A stretch of DNA of 64,000 nucleotides from Maritimibacter alkaliphilus (GCF_019801605.1 NZ_JAHVIT010000003.1:186001-250000), one strand, 5' to 3'. Positions 33,618 to 42,984 are shown, counted from the stretch's first letter. Notes: generated by a model from the letters alone, not told the origin. Program-made: numbers and translations.

Positions 33618-35393
33618 ATGACCTACGAACAGACCACGCTTTTCGCCATCTTCTTCGCCGTCTTCGCCCTGCTGCTCTGGGGCCGCTGGCGCTATGACCT
33701 CGTGGCCTTCACCGCGCTCATGGCGGGGGTCGCCCTCGGCGTGGTGCCGGAGGAGGACGCCTTCACCGGCTTCGGCCACGAGGCGACCATCGTCGTGGCC
33801 CTCGTCCTCGTGGTCTCGGCGGGGCTGGTGCGCTCCGGCGCGGTCTACCTGATCACCCGGACGCTGGTGGACAGTTCCCGGCGGCTCGGCACCCATATCG
33901 CGATCATGGGCGGGATCGGCGGGGTGCTCTCGGCCTTCATGAACAACGTCGCCGCCCTCGCGCTGCTGATGCCGGTGGACATCCAGACCGCGCACAAGGC
34001 GGGCCGCTCCCCGGGGCTCAGCCTGATGCCGCTGTCCTTCGCCACGATCCTCGGCGGCATGGCCACGCTGATCGGCACGCCGCCCAATATCATCATCGCC
34101 TCCTACCGCGAGAAGGCGCTCGGCGAGTCCTTCCGGATGTTCGACTTCGCCCCGGTGGGCGGGATCACCGCGCTGGCCGGTCTGGCCTTCGTGGCACTGA
34201 TCGGCTGGCGCCTGATCCCGACCCGCGAGGACGCGAGTGCCGCGGGCAGCGGCGACCTCAAGCCCTACGTGGCCGAGCTGACGATCCCCGAGGGCAACAA
34301 GCAGATCGGCAAGCGCGTGGCCGAGCTGACCGAGATCGCCGACAAGGCCGACGTGGCCATCATCGGCCTGATCCGCAACGACCGGCGGCTCTACGGCAAC
34401 GCGCGCCACAACCTGCTTCAGGCAGGCGACGCGCTGGTGCTGGAGGCCACGCCCGGCGCGCTGGAGGAATTCCGCTCCGCGCTTGCGCTGACCTTCTCGG
34501 ACGAGAAGCGCGAGGAGCTGCTGCGCGCCGATGGCGAGGGGCTCGACATGCTGGAGGTCGTGGTCCCCGCCGAGGCGCGGATCAACGGGCGCACCGCGCA
34601 GGAGATCGGGCTGAGCTGGCGCCAGCGGGCCGTCCTGCTGGGCATCTCGCGGCAGGGCCGCCGCATCACCGAACAGGTCCGCAAGACCGAGGTGCAGCCG
34701 GGCGACATCCTGCTGTTGCTGGTACCCAAGGACACCGGCCCCGACGTGATCGACTGGCTGGGCTGCCTCACGCTGGCCAGCCGTGGCCTCGCCGTGACGC
34801 AGGACCGCATGACATGGGCGGCCATCGGGCTTTTCGCCGGGGCGGTGGCGATTGCCAGTTTCGGCCTGCTGAGCCTGCCCATTGCGCTTGGCCTCGTGGT
34901 GATCAGCTACCTTCTGCTGCGCATCGTGCCGATCAACGAACTCTACGATCACATCGAATGGCCGGTCGTGGTCCTGCTGGGCTCGATGATCCCGCTCGGC
35001 TCGGCGCTGGAGGACTCCGGCGGCACGCAGCTCATCGCTGGTTGGCTGGTGCAGCTGACGCAGGGCTGGCCCGCATGGGCGATCCTGACCGCGCTGATGC
35101 TGGTGACGATGACGCTGTCCGACGTGCTGAACAACACCGCCACGACCATCGTCGCGGCCCCGATCGGCATCCAGATGGCGCAGGCACTGGATGTCTCGGC
35201 CGATCCCTTCCTGATGGCGGTGGCGGTGGCGGCCTCCTCGGCCTTCCTGACGCCGATCGGGCACAAGAACAACACGTTGATCCTCGGCCCCGGGGGCTAT
35301 CACTTCGGGGATTACTGGCGCATCGGCCTGCCGCTGGAGATCCTCGTGGTGGCGGTCTCGATCCCGACGATCCTGCTGGTCTGGGGGTTCTGA
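33618..35393 (+). CDS. SLC13-type anion transporter with two TrkA-C (RCK_C) domains
   Basis: A 591-residue membrane protein. N-terminal helices with SAGLVRSGAVYLITR and FMNNVAALALLMPV, then the SLC13/CitT-like LIGTPPNIIIASYRE. Residues ~210-390 form two soluble TrkA-C modules (ELTIPEGNKQIGKRVAEL; VVPAEARINGRTAQEIGL), and the second transporter half ends in AFLTPIGHKNNTLILGPGGYHFGDYWR. Such proteins carry divalent anions (sulfate, carboxylates) with Na+ or H+; the RCK_C modules are probably ligand-sensing. Convergent with a paralogue whose stop is 4 bp away. Confidence 0.88.
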   Translation: MTYEQTTLFAIFFAVFALLLWGRWRYDLVAFTALMAGVALGVVPEEDAFTGFGHEATIVVALVLVVSAGLVRSGAVYLITRTLVDSSRRLGTHIAIMGGIGGVLSAFMNNVAALALLMPVDIQTAHKAGRSPGLSLMPLSFATILGGMATLIGTPPNIIIASYREKALGESFRMFDFAPVGGITALAGLAFVALIGWRLIPTREDASAAGSGDLKPYVAELTIPEGNKQIGKRVAELTEIADKADVAIIGLIRNDRRLYGNARHNLLQAGDALVLEATPGALEEFRSALALTFSDEKREELLRADGEGLDMLEVVVPAEARINGRTAQEIGLSWRQRAVLLGISRQGRRITEQVRKTEVQPGDILLLLVPKDTGPDVIDWLGCLTLASRGLAVTQDRMTWAAIGLFAGAVAIASFGLLSLPIALGLVVISYLLLRIVPINELYDHIEWPVVVLLGSMIPLGSALEDSGGTQLIAGWLVQLTQGWPAWAILTALMLVTMTLSDVLNNTATTIVAAPIGIQMAQALDVSADPFLMAVAVAASSAFLTPIGHKNNTLILGPGGYHFGDYWRIGLPLEILVVAVSIPTILLVWGF

Positions 35394-35397
35394 GCCC

Positions 35398-37176
35398 TCA
35401 GAGCGGCCAGAACACCGGGATCAGCGCCGAGACGATGACCCCCATGGAGAGGTTGAGCGGAATGCCGACCTTCAGGAAGTCCGAGAACTTGTAGCCGCCC
35501 GGGCCGTAGACCAGCGTGTTGGTCTGGTAGCCGATGGGCGTGGCGAAGGAGGCGGAGGCCGCGATCATCACTGCCATCACCAGCGGGCGCGGGTCGATGC
35601 CCATGGCCTGCGCGAGGCCGATGGCAATGGGCGTCACCACCACGGCGACGGCGTTGTTCGACACCAGTTCCGTCAGCACGGAGGTCAGCAGGTAGATCGC
35701 CCAGATCACCACCACGCCGGGCAGGTTCTGCAACAGGGGCGCGATCGCGCTCACGATGAGCTCCACGGCCCCGGAGGCCTCCAGCGCCGCGCCGATGGCC
35801 AGCATCGAGAAGATCAGCGCCAGCAGGCGGCCGTCAACGAAGGAGAAGGCCTCGTCCGCGTCGATGCAGCGCGTCAGCAGCACGGCGGCCACGGAAAAGA
35901 CGGCCAGCATCAGGATCGGCGCCACGCCGAAGGCGGCAAGGCCCACGATCATGAAGAGCGAGAGGATCGCGATCGGGGCATGGCCGCGGCGGAAGGCCCG
36001 GACGTCCGGCTTGGAGACGTCGACCATGTTCATCTCCTGGCTCAGGCGGCGGATGTCGTCCGGCGCGCCTTCCAGCAGCAGCGTGTCGCCCACCCGCACC
36101 ACGAGGTCGTCGAGCTGCCGGCCGATGTTCTGGTTCCGGCGGTGCACGGCCAGCGGATAGACCCCGAAGCGCCGGCGCAGCCGCATGGAGCCCAGTGTCC
36201 GCCCCACCATCTTGCAGTCCGGCGCGATCAGCACCTCCACGGTGGTGGTCTCGATCGCGGCCACCTGGTCGACGCGCTTGAGCCCCTTGTTGCGCTGCAG
36301 GCTCAGCAGTTCCGTGATCCGGCTGCGCAGCACGACACGGTCGCCGACCTGCAGGATCACGCCCTGAAGATTGCGCCGCAGCGAGTCGTCGCCCCGGATC
36401 ACGTCGATCAGCCGCACGCCCTCGCGCTTGAACAGCTGGACCGAGGTCACCTCGCGGCCGATCAGGTTCGATTCCGGCGGGATGACCGCCTCGGTGAAGA
36501 ACTTCATCTTCGACTTGTCGGACAGCAGGCTGGCCATGCTGTCCCGGTTCGGCAGCAGCCAGCGGCCGACGGTCAGCAGGTAGACCATGCCCCAGGCCAC
36601 GACGATCAGGCCGATGGGCGTCACCTCGAAGATCGAGAAGGGCGCGAGGCCCTGCGCCCGCGCCACGCCGTCCACCAGCAGGTTCGTCGAGGTGCCGATC
36701 AGGGTCAGCGTGCCGCCCATGATCGCGCCGTAGCTGAGCGGGATCAGCAGCTTCGACGCCATGATGCCGAGCTTGCGCGACAGCTGCACGAAGACCGGGA
36801 TCATGACCACCACAACCGGCGTGTTCGACACCACGGCCGAGGCCGCCACGACGAAGGTCATCATCGCCGCGATGGCGAGGCGCGGATGGGTTTCGGCGTA
36901 TTTCTCGGCGGTCCGGGTAAAGGCATCCAGCGCGCCGGTCCGCACGAGGGCGCCCATCACGATGAACATCGCCGCGATGGTCCAAGGCGCGGGATTCGAC
37001 AGAACGTCCACCGCCGCGTCATAGGGCAGCACGCCCGTGAGCAGCAGGACGCAGACCCCGGCAAGCGCCACGACCTCGGTGGGATAGATTTCCCGCACGA
37101 AAAGAACGAACATCGCGCACACGACCAGCAGCGCGAGGATCGCCTCGCCGTTCTGCGACATCTCGAACAGGTTCAT
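35398..37176 (-). CDS. SLC13-type anion transporter with two TrkA-C domains, paralogue
   Basis: A 592-residue protein with the same architecture as its convergent neighbour: MGALVRTGALDAFTR, SNTPVVVVMIPVF, LIGTSTNLLVDGVAR, two TrkA-C modules (about 205-390), then ELVSNNAVAVVVTPIAIGLAQ and ASFATPIGYQTNTLVYGPGGYKFSDF. Matching positions differ enough (for example TPPNII versus TSTNLL at the re-entrant motif) that the substrates may differ. The N-terminal half is close to the common bacterial 'SLC13 family permease'. Only 4 bp separate the two stop codons, with no terminator between, so transcripts may overlap. Confidence 0.88.
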   Translation of the reverse strand: MNLFEMSQNGEAILALLVVCAMFVLFVREIYPTEVVALAGVCVLLLTGVLPYDAAVDVLSNPAPWTIAAMFIVMGALVRTGALDAFTRTAEKYAETHPRLAIAAMMTFVVAASAVVSNTPVVVVMIPVFVQLSRKLGIMASKLLIPLSYGAIMGGTLTLIGTSTNLLVDGVARAQGLAPFSIFEVTPIGLIVVAWGMVYLLTVGRWLLPNRDSMASLLSDKSKMKFFTEAVIPPESNLIGREVTSVQLFKREGVRLIDVIRGDDSLRRNLQGVILQVGDRVVLRSRITELLSLQRNKGLKRVDQVAAIETTTVEVLIAPDCKMVGRTLGSMRLRRRFGVYPLAVHRRNQNIGRQLDDLVVRVGDTLLLEGAPDDIRRLSQEMNMVDVSKPDVRAFRRGHAPIAILSLFMIVGLAAFGVAPILMLAVFSVAAVLLTRCIDADEAFSFVDGRLLALIFSMLAIGAALEASGAVELIVSAIAPLLQNLPGVVVIWAIYLLTSVLTELVSNNAVAVVVTPIAIGLAQAMGIDPRPLVMAVMIAASASFATPIGYQTNTLVYGPGGYKFSDFLKVGIPLNLSMGVIVSALIPVFWPL

Positions 37177-37390
37177 GTCAGACTCCGGCTCCCCTCAGAC
37201 GGTTCTATGGGGCGAGCCCCCTGTCTTTCAAGCGACCTTTTCAGTGCCGGAAGCATGCAACCTGCGGAGGACGCGGACAAAACGCGGCGCAGGCAGGTCT
37301 TTGCAAGGGTCGGATGGCTCGGCGCGTGACGGCCGCAGGCCCCGAAGAGACGGGGCCATGGCCGGGCACGCGCCCGGCCTTCAGTCCCTG

Positions 37391-38203
37391 TCACGGCCCG
37401 GATTGTTCCAGCCGCCCGCCCTGCCGCACCATGCAGATGCGCGTGGCCTGACCGGTGCGGTCGTCGGTCTCGACATAGACACCCGACAGCGTGGCCTCGC
37501 CCGCCGCGGGGGTGAACCGGGACTTGGGCATCCCGGTGATGAAACGCCGCAGGGGTTCGGCCTTCTCCATCCCGATGACGCTGTCGTAGTCGCCGCACAT
37601 GCCCGCGTCCGACAGCAGCGCCGTGCCGCCGGGCAGGATCTGCGCATCCGCCGTGGGGACATGGGTGTGGGTGCCCACCACGAGGCTCGCCTTGCCGTCG
37701 CAGTAGTGGCCCATGGCCATCTTCTCGGAGGTCGCCTCGCAGTGCACGTCCACGATCGAGGCCTGCACCAACCCGCCGCGCGGGTGGGTCTTCAGCACCG
37801 TCTCCATGGCCGAGAAGGGATCGTCGAAGGGCCGCTTCATGAAGACCTGCCCCAGCACCTGCGTCACCAGCACCTTGCGCCCGCCCCGCGCCTCGAAGAC
37901 GCGGAAGCCCTTGCCGGGGGCGCCCTTGGCGTAGTTCAGGGGCCGGATGATGCGCGGCTCCTTCTCGATGTACTGCAGCATGTCCTTCTGGTCGAAGGCA
38001 TGGTCGCCCAGCGTCAGGCAGTCCGCGCCCGCGTCCAGAAGCAGCTTGGCGTGGTCCCCGGTCAGCCCGGCCCCGTTCGAGGCGTTCTCGCCGTTGACCA
38101 CCACGAAGTCGAGCCGCCAGTCCTCGCGCAGCTTGGGCAGTCTCTCGACCACCGCGGCGCGGCCGGCCCGGCCCATCACGTCACCTAGAAATAGAAGTCT
38201 CAT
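37391..38203 (-). CDS. YmdB-type metallophosphoesterase (TIGR00282 family)
   Basis: A 270-residue calcineurin-like phosphoesterase. Metal-site motifs are GDVMGRAG (Asp8), NGENASNGAGL (Asn/Glu near 38-40), LTLGDHAFDQ and GTHTHVPTADAQIL. The best-studied relative, B. subtilis YmdB, hydrolyses 2',3'-cyclic nucleotides and affects biofilm and RNA decay. Length and motif set are complete. It is separated by 115 bp from the following leftward histidine-phosphatase homologue, so the two may share a transcript. Confidence 0.88.
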   Translation of the reverse strand: MRLLFLGDVMGRAGRAAVVERLPKLREDWRLDFVVVNGENASNGAGLTGDHAKLLLDAGADCLTLGDHAFDQKDMLQYIEKEPRIIRPLNYAKGAPGKGFRVFEARGGRKVLVTQVLGQVFMKRPFDDPFSAMETVLKTHPRGGLVQASIVDVHCEATSEKMAMGHYCDGKASLVVGTHTHVPTADAQILPGGTALLSDAGMCGDYDSVIGMEKAEPLRRFITGMPKSRFTPAAGEATLSGVYVETDDRTGQATRICMVRQGGRLEQSGP

Positions 38204-38318
38204 GGCACAGCGTTACGTCGCAGAACCGCCCGGGGCAAGAGCCTCGCGGCAGCTGCCATCGCGTCGCGGGTGCCGTGACCGGCCCGCGACGGCCATGACG
38301 GGCACGGAGGCCATCGCC

Positions 38319-38825
38319 TCACCCGCGCTCTGCCGGCACACGGCGGCGCTCCAGCTTCACCCGGCCTGTGGCGTCGCTTTCGAGGATGAACAGATCGCCG
38401 TAGTCGACCGGCGGCGGATCCGGCTGCGCCAACGTATCCCAGATCACGGCGAGGTTGTTCTTGTTGCCGACCCAGACCACGCTCCGGCCCGCGCCCCGTC
38501 GGATCAGCTCGGCCGTGGGGTCCTCGACGCTGAGGGTCTCAAGCGGCAGGCCCCGGGCCGCGGCCAGCGGGGCGGCCGTCTGCTCGTTGCGGTGAATGCC
38601 GGGAGTATAGATCGCATCGACGGGAAGCCCCTCCAGCGCGGTCACCAGCGCGCGGGCCCGGGCCTCACCCTTGTCGGTCAGGACCTCGCCCGCACGGTCG
38701 GCGTGGCGCAACACGATGAGCCGGCTGTTCGGCGCCATCCGTTCCCGCCCGGACAGGGCGCAGCCTGCCGCCCCGACTAGCCCGAACCCCGCGGCCATGC
38801 GGATGATCCTCCGGCGAGATACCAT
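38319..38825 (-). CDS. Lipoprotein-like histidine-phosphatase homologue lacking the distal His
   Basis: A 168-residue protein. The N-terminus has twin-arginine-like SRRRIIRMAAG followed by a possible lipobox GAAGC (Cys22), so Tat and/or lipoprotein export is likely. The phosphatase motif RHADR (40-44) and GIHRNEQTAAPLA are family-typical. Where active enzymes have VGH, this protein reads VWVGNKNNLAV, so the second catalytic His is Asn. That suggests loss or change of phosphatase activity, perhaps a binding role. Inferred location: periplasm, membrane-anchored. Confidence 0.75.
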   Translation of the reverse strand: MVSRRRIIRMAAGFGLVGAAGCALSGRERMAPNSRLIVLRHADRAGEVLTDKGEARARALVTALEGLPVDAIYTPGIHRNEQTAAPLAAARGLPLETLSVEDPTAELIRRGAGRSVVWVGNKNNLAVIWDTLAQPDPPPVDYGDLFILESDATGRVKLERRRVPAERG

Positions 38826-39010
38826 CGCCCCCTCCCTCGCAACACCGGGGCCACGGCCCCTTTCAAGGCTCGAGGGTAACGCAGGGGCCGCGCGAAAATC
38901 CAGTCCTTAGACCCTGATCCGCCCCGCCGGGGACCGGGGCGGGGCCGCGATCCCCTGCTGTGCCAGACCGCGCGAGGCCGAGGCGGATGGGCACCGGGTC
39001 ACGCCAACGC

Positions 39011-39037
39011 AAAACGGGCCGGGAAACCCCGGCCCGT
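39011..39037 (-). terminator. Terminator of the pyrimidine operon
   Basis: On the minus strand ACGGGCCGGG and CCCGGCCCGT form a 10-bp stem with a 4-nt loop followed by TTTGCG (TTTTGCG including the last stem base). It starts 25 bp after the last gene (substrate-binding protein) of the leftward operon. Confidence 0.82.
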
Positions 39038-39061
39038 TGCGTCGCCCCGAGGGGGGCGTGA

Positions 39062-40051
39062 TTACTTCAGCGCCTCATCGGTGATGTCGAGCGTGTAGGC
39101 GCCTTCCGGGGCCTTCGAGATGACGGGGTCCGAACCGCCGGCCAGCAGCGTGTCGACGGTCCGCTGGTAGTCGTCCACGTCCAGCGCGCCGGTGGAGCCC
39201 GCGGTCAGCTTGGCGATCTCGCTCATCATGCGGACCTGGTGCGCTTCGGTCTGGGCGCCGGTCTCATCGTAGTCCAGCACGATCTCGGCCGCGTCGGTCG
39301 GGTTCTCCTCGGCCCATTTCCAGCCCTTCATGGAGGCGCGCACGAAGCGGACCATCTTGTCCTTGAAGGCCGGGTCCGAGAGGTTGTCTTCCAGCACGTA
39401 CATGCCGTCTTCCAGCGTGGCGACGCCCTGATCCTCGTACTTGAAGGTCACCAGTTCATCCTCGGAGACGCCCGCGTCCAGAACCTGGCCATACTCGTTG
39501 TAGGTCATGGTCGAGATGCAGTCCGCCTGACGCTGGATCAGCGGATCGACGTTGAAGCCCTGCTTCAGCACGGTCACGCCGTCATCGCCGCCGTCGGTCG
39601 AGATGCCTTCCTGGCTCATCCACGACAGGAAGGGATATTCGTTGCCGAAGAACCAGACGCCGATGGTCTTGCCCTTGAAGTCCTGCGGACCGGTGATACC
39701 GGTGTCCTTCCAGCAGGTCAGCATCAGGCCGGAGGATTTGAACGGCTGCGCGATGTTCACCACCGGCAGGCCCTTTTCACGGGCGGCCAGGGCGGAGGGC
39801 ATCCAGTTCAGCATCACGTCGGCCCCGCCGCCTGCCAGAACCTGCGGCGGCGCGATGTCGGGGCCGCCGGGCAGGATCGTCACGTCGAGGTCTTCCTCTT
39901 CGTAATAGCCCTTCTCCAGCGCCACGTAGTAGCCCGCGAACTGGGCTTGGGTGACCCACTGCAGCTGCAGCTTCACCTCGTCGGCGGCGAAGGCCATGCC
40001 CGGCGCGGCCAGGGCGAGCGCCGTCGCGGCACCGGTCAGAAACGTCTTCAT
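39062..40051 (-). CDS. NMT1/THI5-like ABC substrate-binding protein, probably pyrimidine-related
   Basis: A 329-residue periplasmic receptor with signal peptide (about 1-23, ending MAFAA). The NMT1/THI5-like start VKLQLQWVTQAQFAGYYVALEKGYY is diagnostic; this family binds pyrimidine-like rings, riboflavin or related compounds. It ends the leftward operon that encodes dihydropyrimidinase and carbamoyl-beta-alanine amidohydrolase and lies under a RutR-type operator, so uracil/thymine or a dihydropyrimidine is the likely ligand. That is inference from context. Confidence 0.87.
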   Translation of the reverse strand: MKTFLTGAATALALAAPGMAFAADEVKLQLQWVTQAQFAGYYVALEKGYYEEEDLDVTILPGGPDIAPPQVLAGGGADVMLNWMPSALAAREKGLPVVNIAQPFKSSGLMLTCWKDTGITGPQDFKGKTIGVWFFGNEYPFLSWMSQEGISTDGGDDGVTVLKQGFNVDPLIQRQADCISTMTYNEYGQVLDAGVSEDELVTFKYEDQGVATLEDGMYVLEDNLSDPAFKDKMVRFVRASMKGWKWAEENPTDAAEIVLDYDETGAQTEAHQVRMMSEIAKLTAGSTGALDVDDYQRTVDTLLAGGSDPVISKAPEGAYTLDITDEALK

Positions 40052-40099
40052 CTTGTTACTCCCATGGTTGGTCTAGTCCCCCGCTCTTGCGGGGTGTCG

Positions 40100-40945
40100 T
40101 TACCCTCTTTGCGAGGGATGCCAGAAGGTGACCCGCTTCTCGATCAGGGCCACGGTCCCGTAGAAGGCAGAGCCGGCAATGGCGGCCACCACAATCTCGG
40201 CCCAGACCATGTCGAGCGCGAGCTGCCCCACGGATGTTGAGATGCGGAAGCCCATGCCCACAATGGGCGATCCGAAGAATTCCGCCACGATGGCGCCGAT
40301 CAGCGCCAGCGTCGATGAGATTTTCAGCCCGTTGAAGAGGAAGGGCATGGCCGCCGGAAGGCGCAGCTTGAAGAAGCCCTGCCAGTAGGAGGCGGCATAG
40401 GTCTTCATCAGGTCGCGCTGCATGGCCGAGGTCTCGTTCAGCCCGGCGACGATGTTCACCAGCATCGGGAAGAAGACCATGACGACGACCACCGCCGCCT
40501 TGGACTGCCAGTCGAACCCGTACCACATCACGAGGATCGGCGCGGTGCCCACGATCGGCAGCGCCGCCACGAAGGAGCCCACCGGCAGCAGCCCGCGGCG
40601 CAGGAAATCGCTCCGGTCCACGAGGATTGCCGTGGCAAAGGCCGCAAGGCAGCCGATGACATAGCCCGAGAGCGCGCCCTTCACGAAGGTCTGCACGAAA
40701 TCGGCCCAGAGGGTCGGGATCTCGCTCAGGAACCGCGCGGCGATGACGCTGGGGGCGGGCAGGATCACGAGCGGGATGTCGAGGCCCCGCACCAGCAATT
40801 CCCAGACCGCCAGCAGGGTCAGCCCGAAGATCACCGGCACCGCCAGTTTCACGCCCGCGCTCTCCGCGCCCGGGCCGTTGGCCAGTTTCACGTTCAGCGC
40901 CCAGGCGAGCGCCCAGAGGAGCAGAGCTGCAATCACCAGGGTCAT
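40100..40945 (-). CDS. ABC transporter permease (pyrimidine importer, second)
   Basis: A 281-residue BPD-type permease starting at ATG 40945, which overlaps the stop of the previous permease (ATGA). About seven hydrophobic spans are seen; the coupling loop is DLMKTYAASYWQGFFKLRLPAAMPFLFNG. It resembles TauC/SsuC/ThiX-type permeases that pair with NMT1-like receptors. It lies 48 bp upstream of the receptor gene. Confidence 0.88.
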   Translation of the reverse strand: MTLVIAALLLWALAWALNVKLANGPGAESAGVKLAVPVIFGLTLLAVWELLVRGLDIPLVILPAPSVIAARFLSEIPTLWADFVQTFVKGALSGYVIGCLAAFATAILVDRSDFLRRGLLPVGSFVAALPIVGTAPILVMWYGFDWQSKAAVVVVMVFFPMLVNIVAGLNETSAMQRDLMKTYAASYWQGFFKLRLPAAMPFLFNGLKISSTLALIGAIVAEFFGSPIVGMGFRISTSVGQLALDMVWAEIVVAAIAGSAFYGTVALIEKRVTFWHPSQRG

Positions 40946-41859
40946 CGGCCCAGCCCCATCCGTTTCAGCGTGCCCCTCTCGAGGCCCGAGATCACCGCCA
41001 CCAGGAGCGCCGCGAGGATCGCCGTGGCAAAGAGCGCCGACCAGATCTGGATCGTCTGCCCGTAGTAGCTGCCCGTCAGCAGCCGCGCACCGAGGCCCCG
41101 CACCGCGCCGGTGGGCAGTTCGCCCACGATGGCCCCCACGAGGCTCGCCGCGATGCCGATCTTCAGCGAGGCGAAGAAATAGGGCACCGAGCCCGGCAGC
41201 CGCAGCTTCCAGAACACCGCGCCCTTGCTGGCGGAATAGGTCTTGAGCAGGTCGAGTTGCATCTGGTCCGGGCTGCGCAGCCCCTTCACCATGCCCACGA
41301 CCACCGGGAAGAACGAGAGGTAGGCCGAGATAAAGGCCTTGGGCAGCAGCCCCTGGATGCCGACCGAGTTCAGCACCACGATGATCATCGGCGCGATGGC
41401 GAGGATCGGGATGGTCTGGCTGGCAATGGCCCAGGGCATCACGGACATGTCCATCGCCCGGCTGTGGACGATCCCCACCGCCAGCACGATGCCCCCGACC
41501 GTACCGATGGCAAACCCCAGCAGCGTGGCCGACAGCGTGACCCAGCCGTGGAAGACAAGGCTGCGCTTGGAGGTGATCTTCTTGTCGATCACCGTGTCGT
41601 AGAGCTCCACCAGCACCTGGTGCGGGGCGGGCAGCCGTGGCTTGTCCTGTGCCAGCGTGTCGCCCCATTGATCCGGATTGCGCAGCGCCAGCCCGATGGC
41701 CGAGAGGTCACGCCGCGCAGCAGCCCCCTCGGGCTCGATGACGGCGCCCTCACGCTCGGCCATGGTCAGGGCGAACTTGATGTTCATCGGCACGCAGGCC
41801 GCGTACCAGAGCGCGATGATCACCGCCACGACGGTGAGAACGGGAACGATGGAGCGCAT
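40942..41859 (-). CDS. ABC transporter permease (pyrimidine importer, first)
   Basis: A 305-residue permease. ATG 41859 is chosen because the hydrophobic start MRSIVPVLTVVAVIIALWY follows directly; an earlier ATG would add a charged stub. A periplasmic insert of about 60 residues after TM1 (EREGAVIEPEGAAARRDLSAI) is unusual for this family. The coupling loop is DLLKTYSASKGAVFWKLRLPGSVPYFFAS. Two distinct permeases suggest a heterodimeric channel. It is 342 bp from the upstream ATPase gene, a gap filled by an inverted repeat. Confidence 0.88.
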   Translation of the reverse strand: MRSIVPVLTVVAVIIALWYAACVPMNIKFALTMAEREGAVIEPEGAAARRDLSAIGLALRNPDQWGDTLAQDKPRLPAPHQVLVELYDTVIDKKITSKRSLVFHGWVTLSATLLGFAIGTVGGIVLAVGIVHSRAMDMSVMPWAIASQTIPILAIAPMIIVVLNSVGIQGLLPKAFISAYLSFFPVVVGMVKGLRSPDQMQLDLLKTYSASKGAVFWKLRLPGSVPYFFASLKIGIAASLVGAIVGELPTGAVRGLGARLLTGSYYGQTIQIWSALFATAILAALLVAVISGLERGTLKRMGLGR

Positions 41860-41894
41860 CAGACAGCCCCCGCGGCGCAGGTGGCCCACCGGGC

Positions 41895-41969
41895 TTCATC
41901 TTTCCCCAAGTACTCAATGCGCTGCGCCCGAGGCAGGGCCTGCGCAGTGAGTATTTTTAGAAAGATGAA
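41895..41969. repeat. Long imperfect inverted repeat inside the pyrimidine operon
   Basis: Left arm TTCATCTTTCCCCAAGTACT (41895-41914) continues CAATGCGCTGCGCC; the right arm, read in reverse complement, is TTCATCTTTCTAAAAATACT continuing CACTGCGCAGGCC. About 32 bp per arm with a short GC loop. It lies in a 342-bp gap (41860-42201) that has no gene. The word CAAGTACT...CATCTTTC reappears inverted at 50852-50872. In RNA it would form a strong stem between the ATPase and permease cistrons. Confidence 0.7.
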
Positions 41970-42201
41970 AGGATTGTCGCGTTTCATGGGCGGGCGGTAC
42001 AGGCTGGAGAGCCGATGACCGTGAAAGGTGAAGGCGGAGCCCGCCTCCCCACCCAAAGCGCGGGGCGGCACCGGGGTGCGCCGGGCAACCGGCACACTTC
42101 GGGCCGCAACGGGTGCGACGGCGCGGGCGCTGTTTCCCCTTTGGCGCGTGGAGCAGGCAGATGGCCCAGAGACGCAGCAGGTCGCACTCGGAGCGAAGCG
42201 A

Positions 42202-42984
42202 TCAGTCATAGGCATGCCCCGCGCGCAGGCCCTCGCGGACGCGGTGGGCGATTTCGAGGAATTCCGGCGTATCGCGGATGTCGAGCGGGCGCTCCTTCGG
42301 CAGTGGGCTCTCGATCACGTCGGTGATCCGGCCCGGGCGCGGCGACATGACCACGATCTTGGTGGAGAGGTAGACCGCCTCGGGGATCGAATGGGTGACG
42401 AAGCCGATGGTCTTGCCGGTGCGGGCCCAGAGCTTCAGCAGTTCCTCGTTGAGGTGATCGCGGACGATCTCGTCCAGTGCTCCGAAGGGCTCGTCCATCA
42501 GCAGGATGTCGGCGTCGAAGGCCAGCGCCCGGGCGATCGAGGCCCGCTGCTGCATCCCGCCCGACAGCTGCCACGGAAACTTGCCGCCGAAGCCCGCGAG
42601 GTCGACGAGGTCGAGGACCCGCGCGACGCGCTCCTCCTGCTCGGCCTTGGAGAAGCCCATGATCTCCAGCGGCAGCTTGATGTTCTTGGCGATGGTCCGC
42701 CACGGGTAGAGCCCCGCCGCCTGGAAGACATAGCCGTAGGCGCGCTTGCGCCGGGCCTCGTCCGGGGTCATCCCGTTCACCGTCAGGCTGCCGCCCGTGG
42801 GCGTCTCCAGCGCCGCCACGCAGCGCAGGAAGGTGGTCTTGCCGCAGCCCGAGGGCCCGATGAAACTGACGAAATCCCCCTGGTCGATGGAAAGGGTCAC
42901 GTCCTTCAGCGCCTGCACCGGCCCGTCGGCGGTCTGGAACGTGAGGTCGAGATGTTTCGCTTCTATGACAGTGGCTTGGCTCAC
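42202..42984 (-). CDS. ABC transporter ATPase (TauB/SsuB-like, pyrimidine importer)
   Basis: A 260-residue ATPase. The start is GTG 42984, with GGGAG 6 nt upstream; longer frames add an unlikely Arg/Pro-rich extension. Walker A is GPSGCGKTTFLR, signature LSGGMQQRASIARAL, Walker B ILLMDEPFGALDE. MSPRPGRI near the end is typical of nitrate/taurine/pyrimidine-type importer ATPases. It lies 97 bp after hydA in the same direction. Confidence 0.9.
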   Translation of the reverse strand: MSQATVIEAKHLDLTFQTADGPVQALKDVTLSIDQGDFVSFIGPSGCGKTTFLRCVAALETPTGGSLTVNGMTPDEARRKRAYGYVFQAAGLYPWRTIAKNIKLPLEIMGFSKAEQEERVARVLDLVDLAGFGGKFPWQLSGGMQQRASIARALAFDADILLMDEPFGALDEIVRDHLNEELLKLWARTGKTIGFVTHSIPEAVYLSTKIVVMSPRPGRITDVIESPLPKERPLDIRDTPEFLEIAHRVREGLRAGHAYD

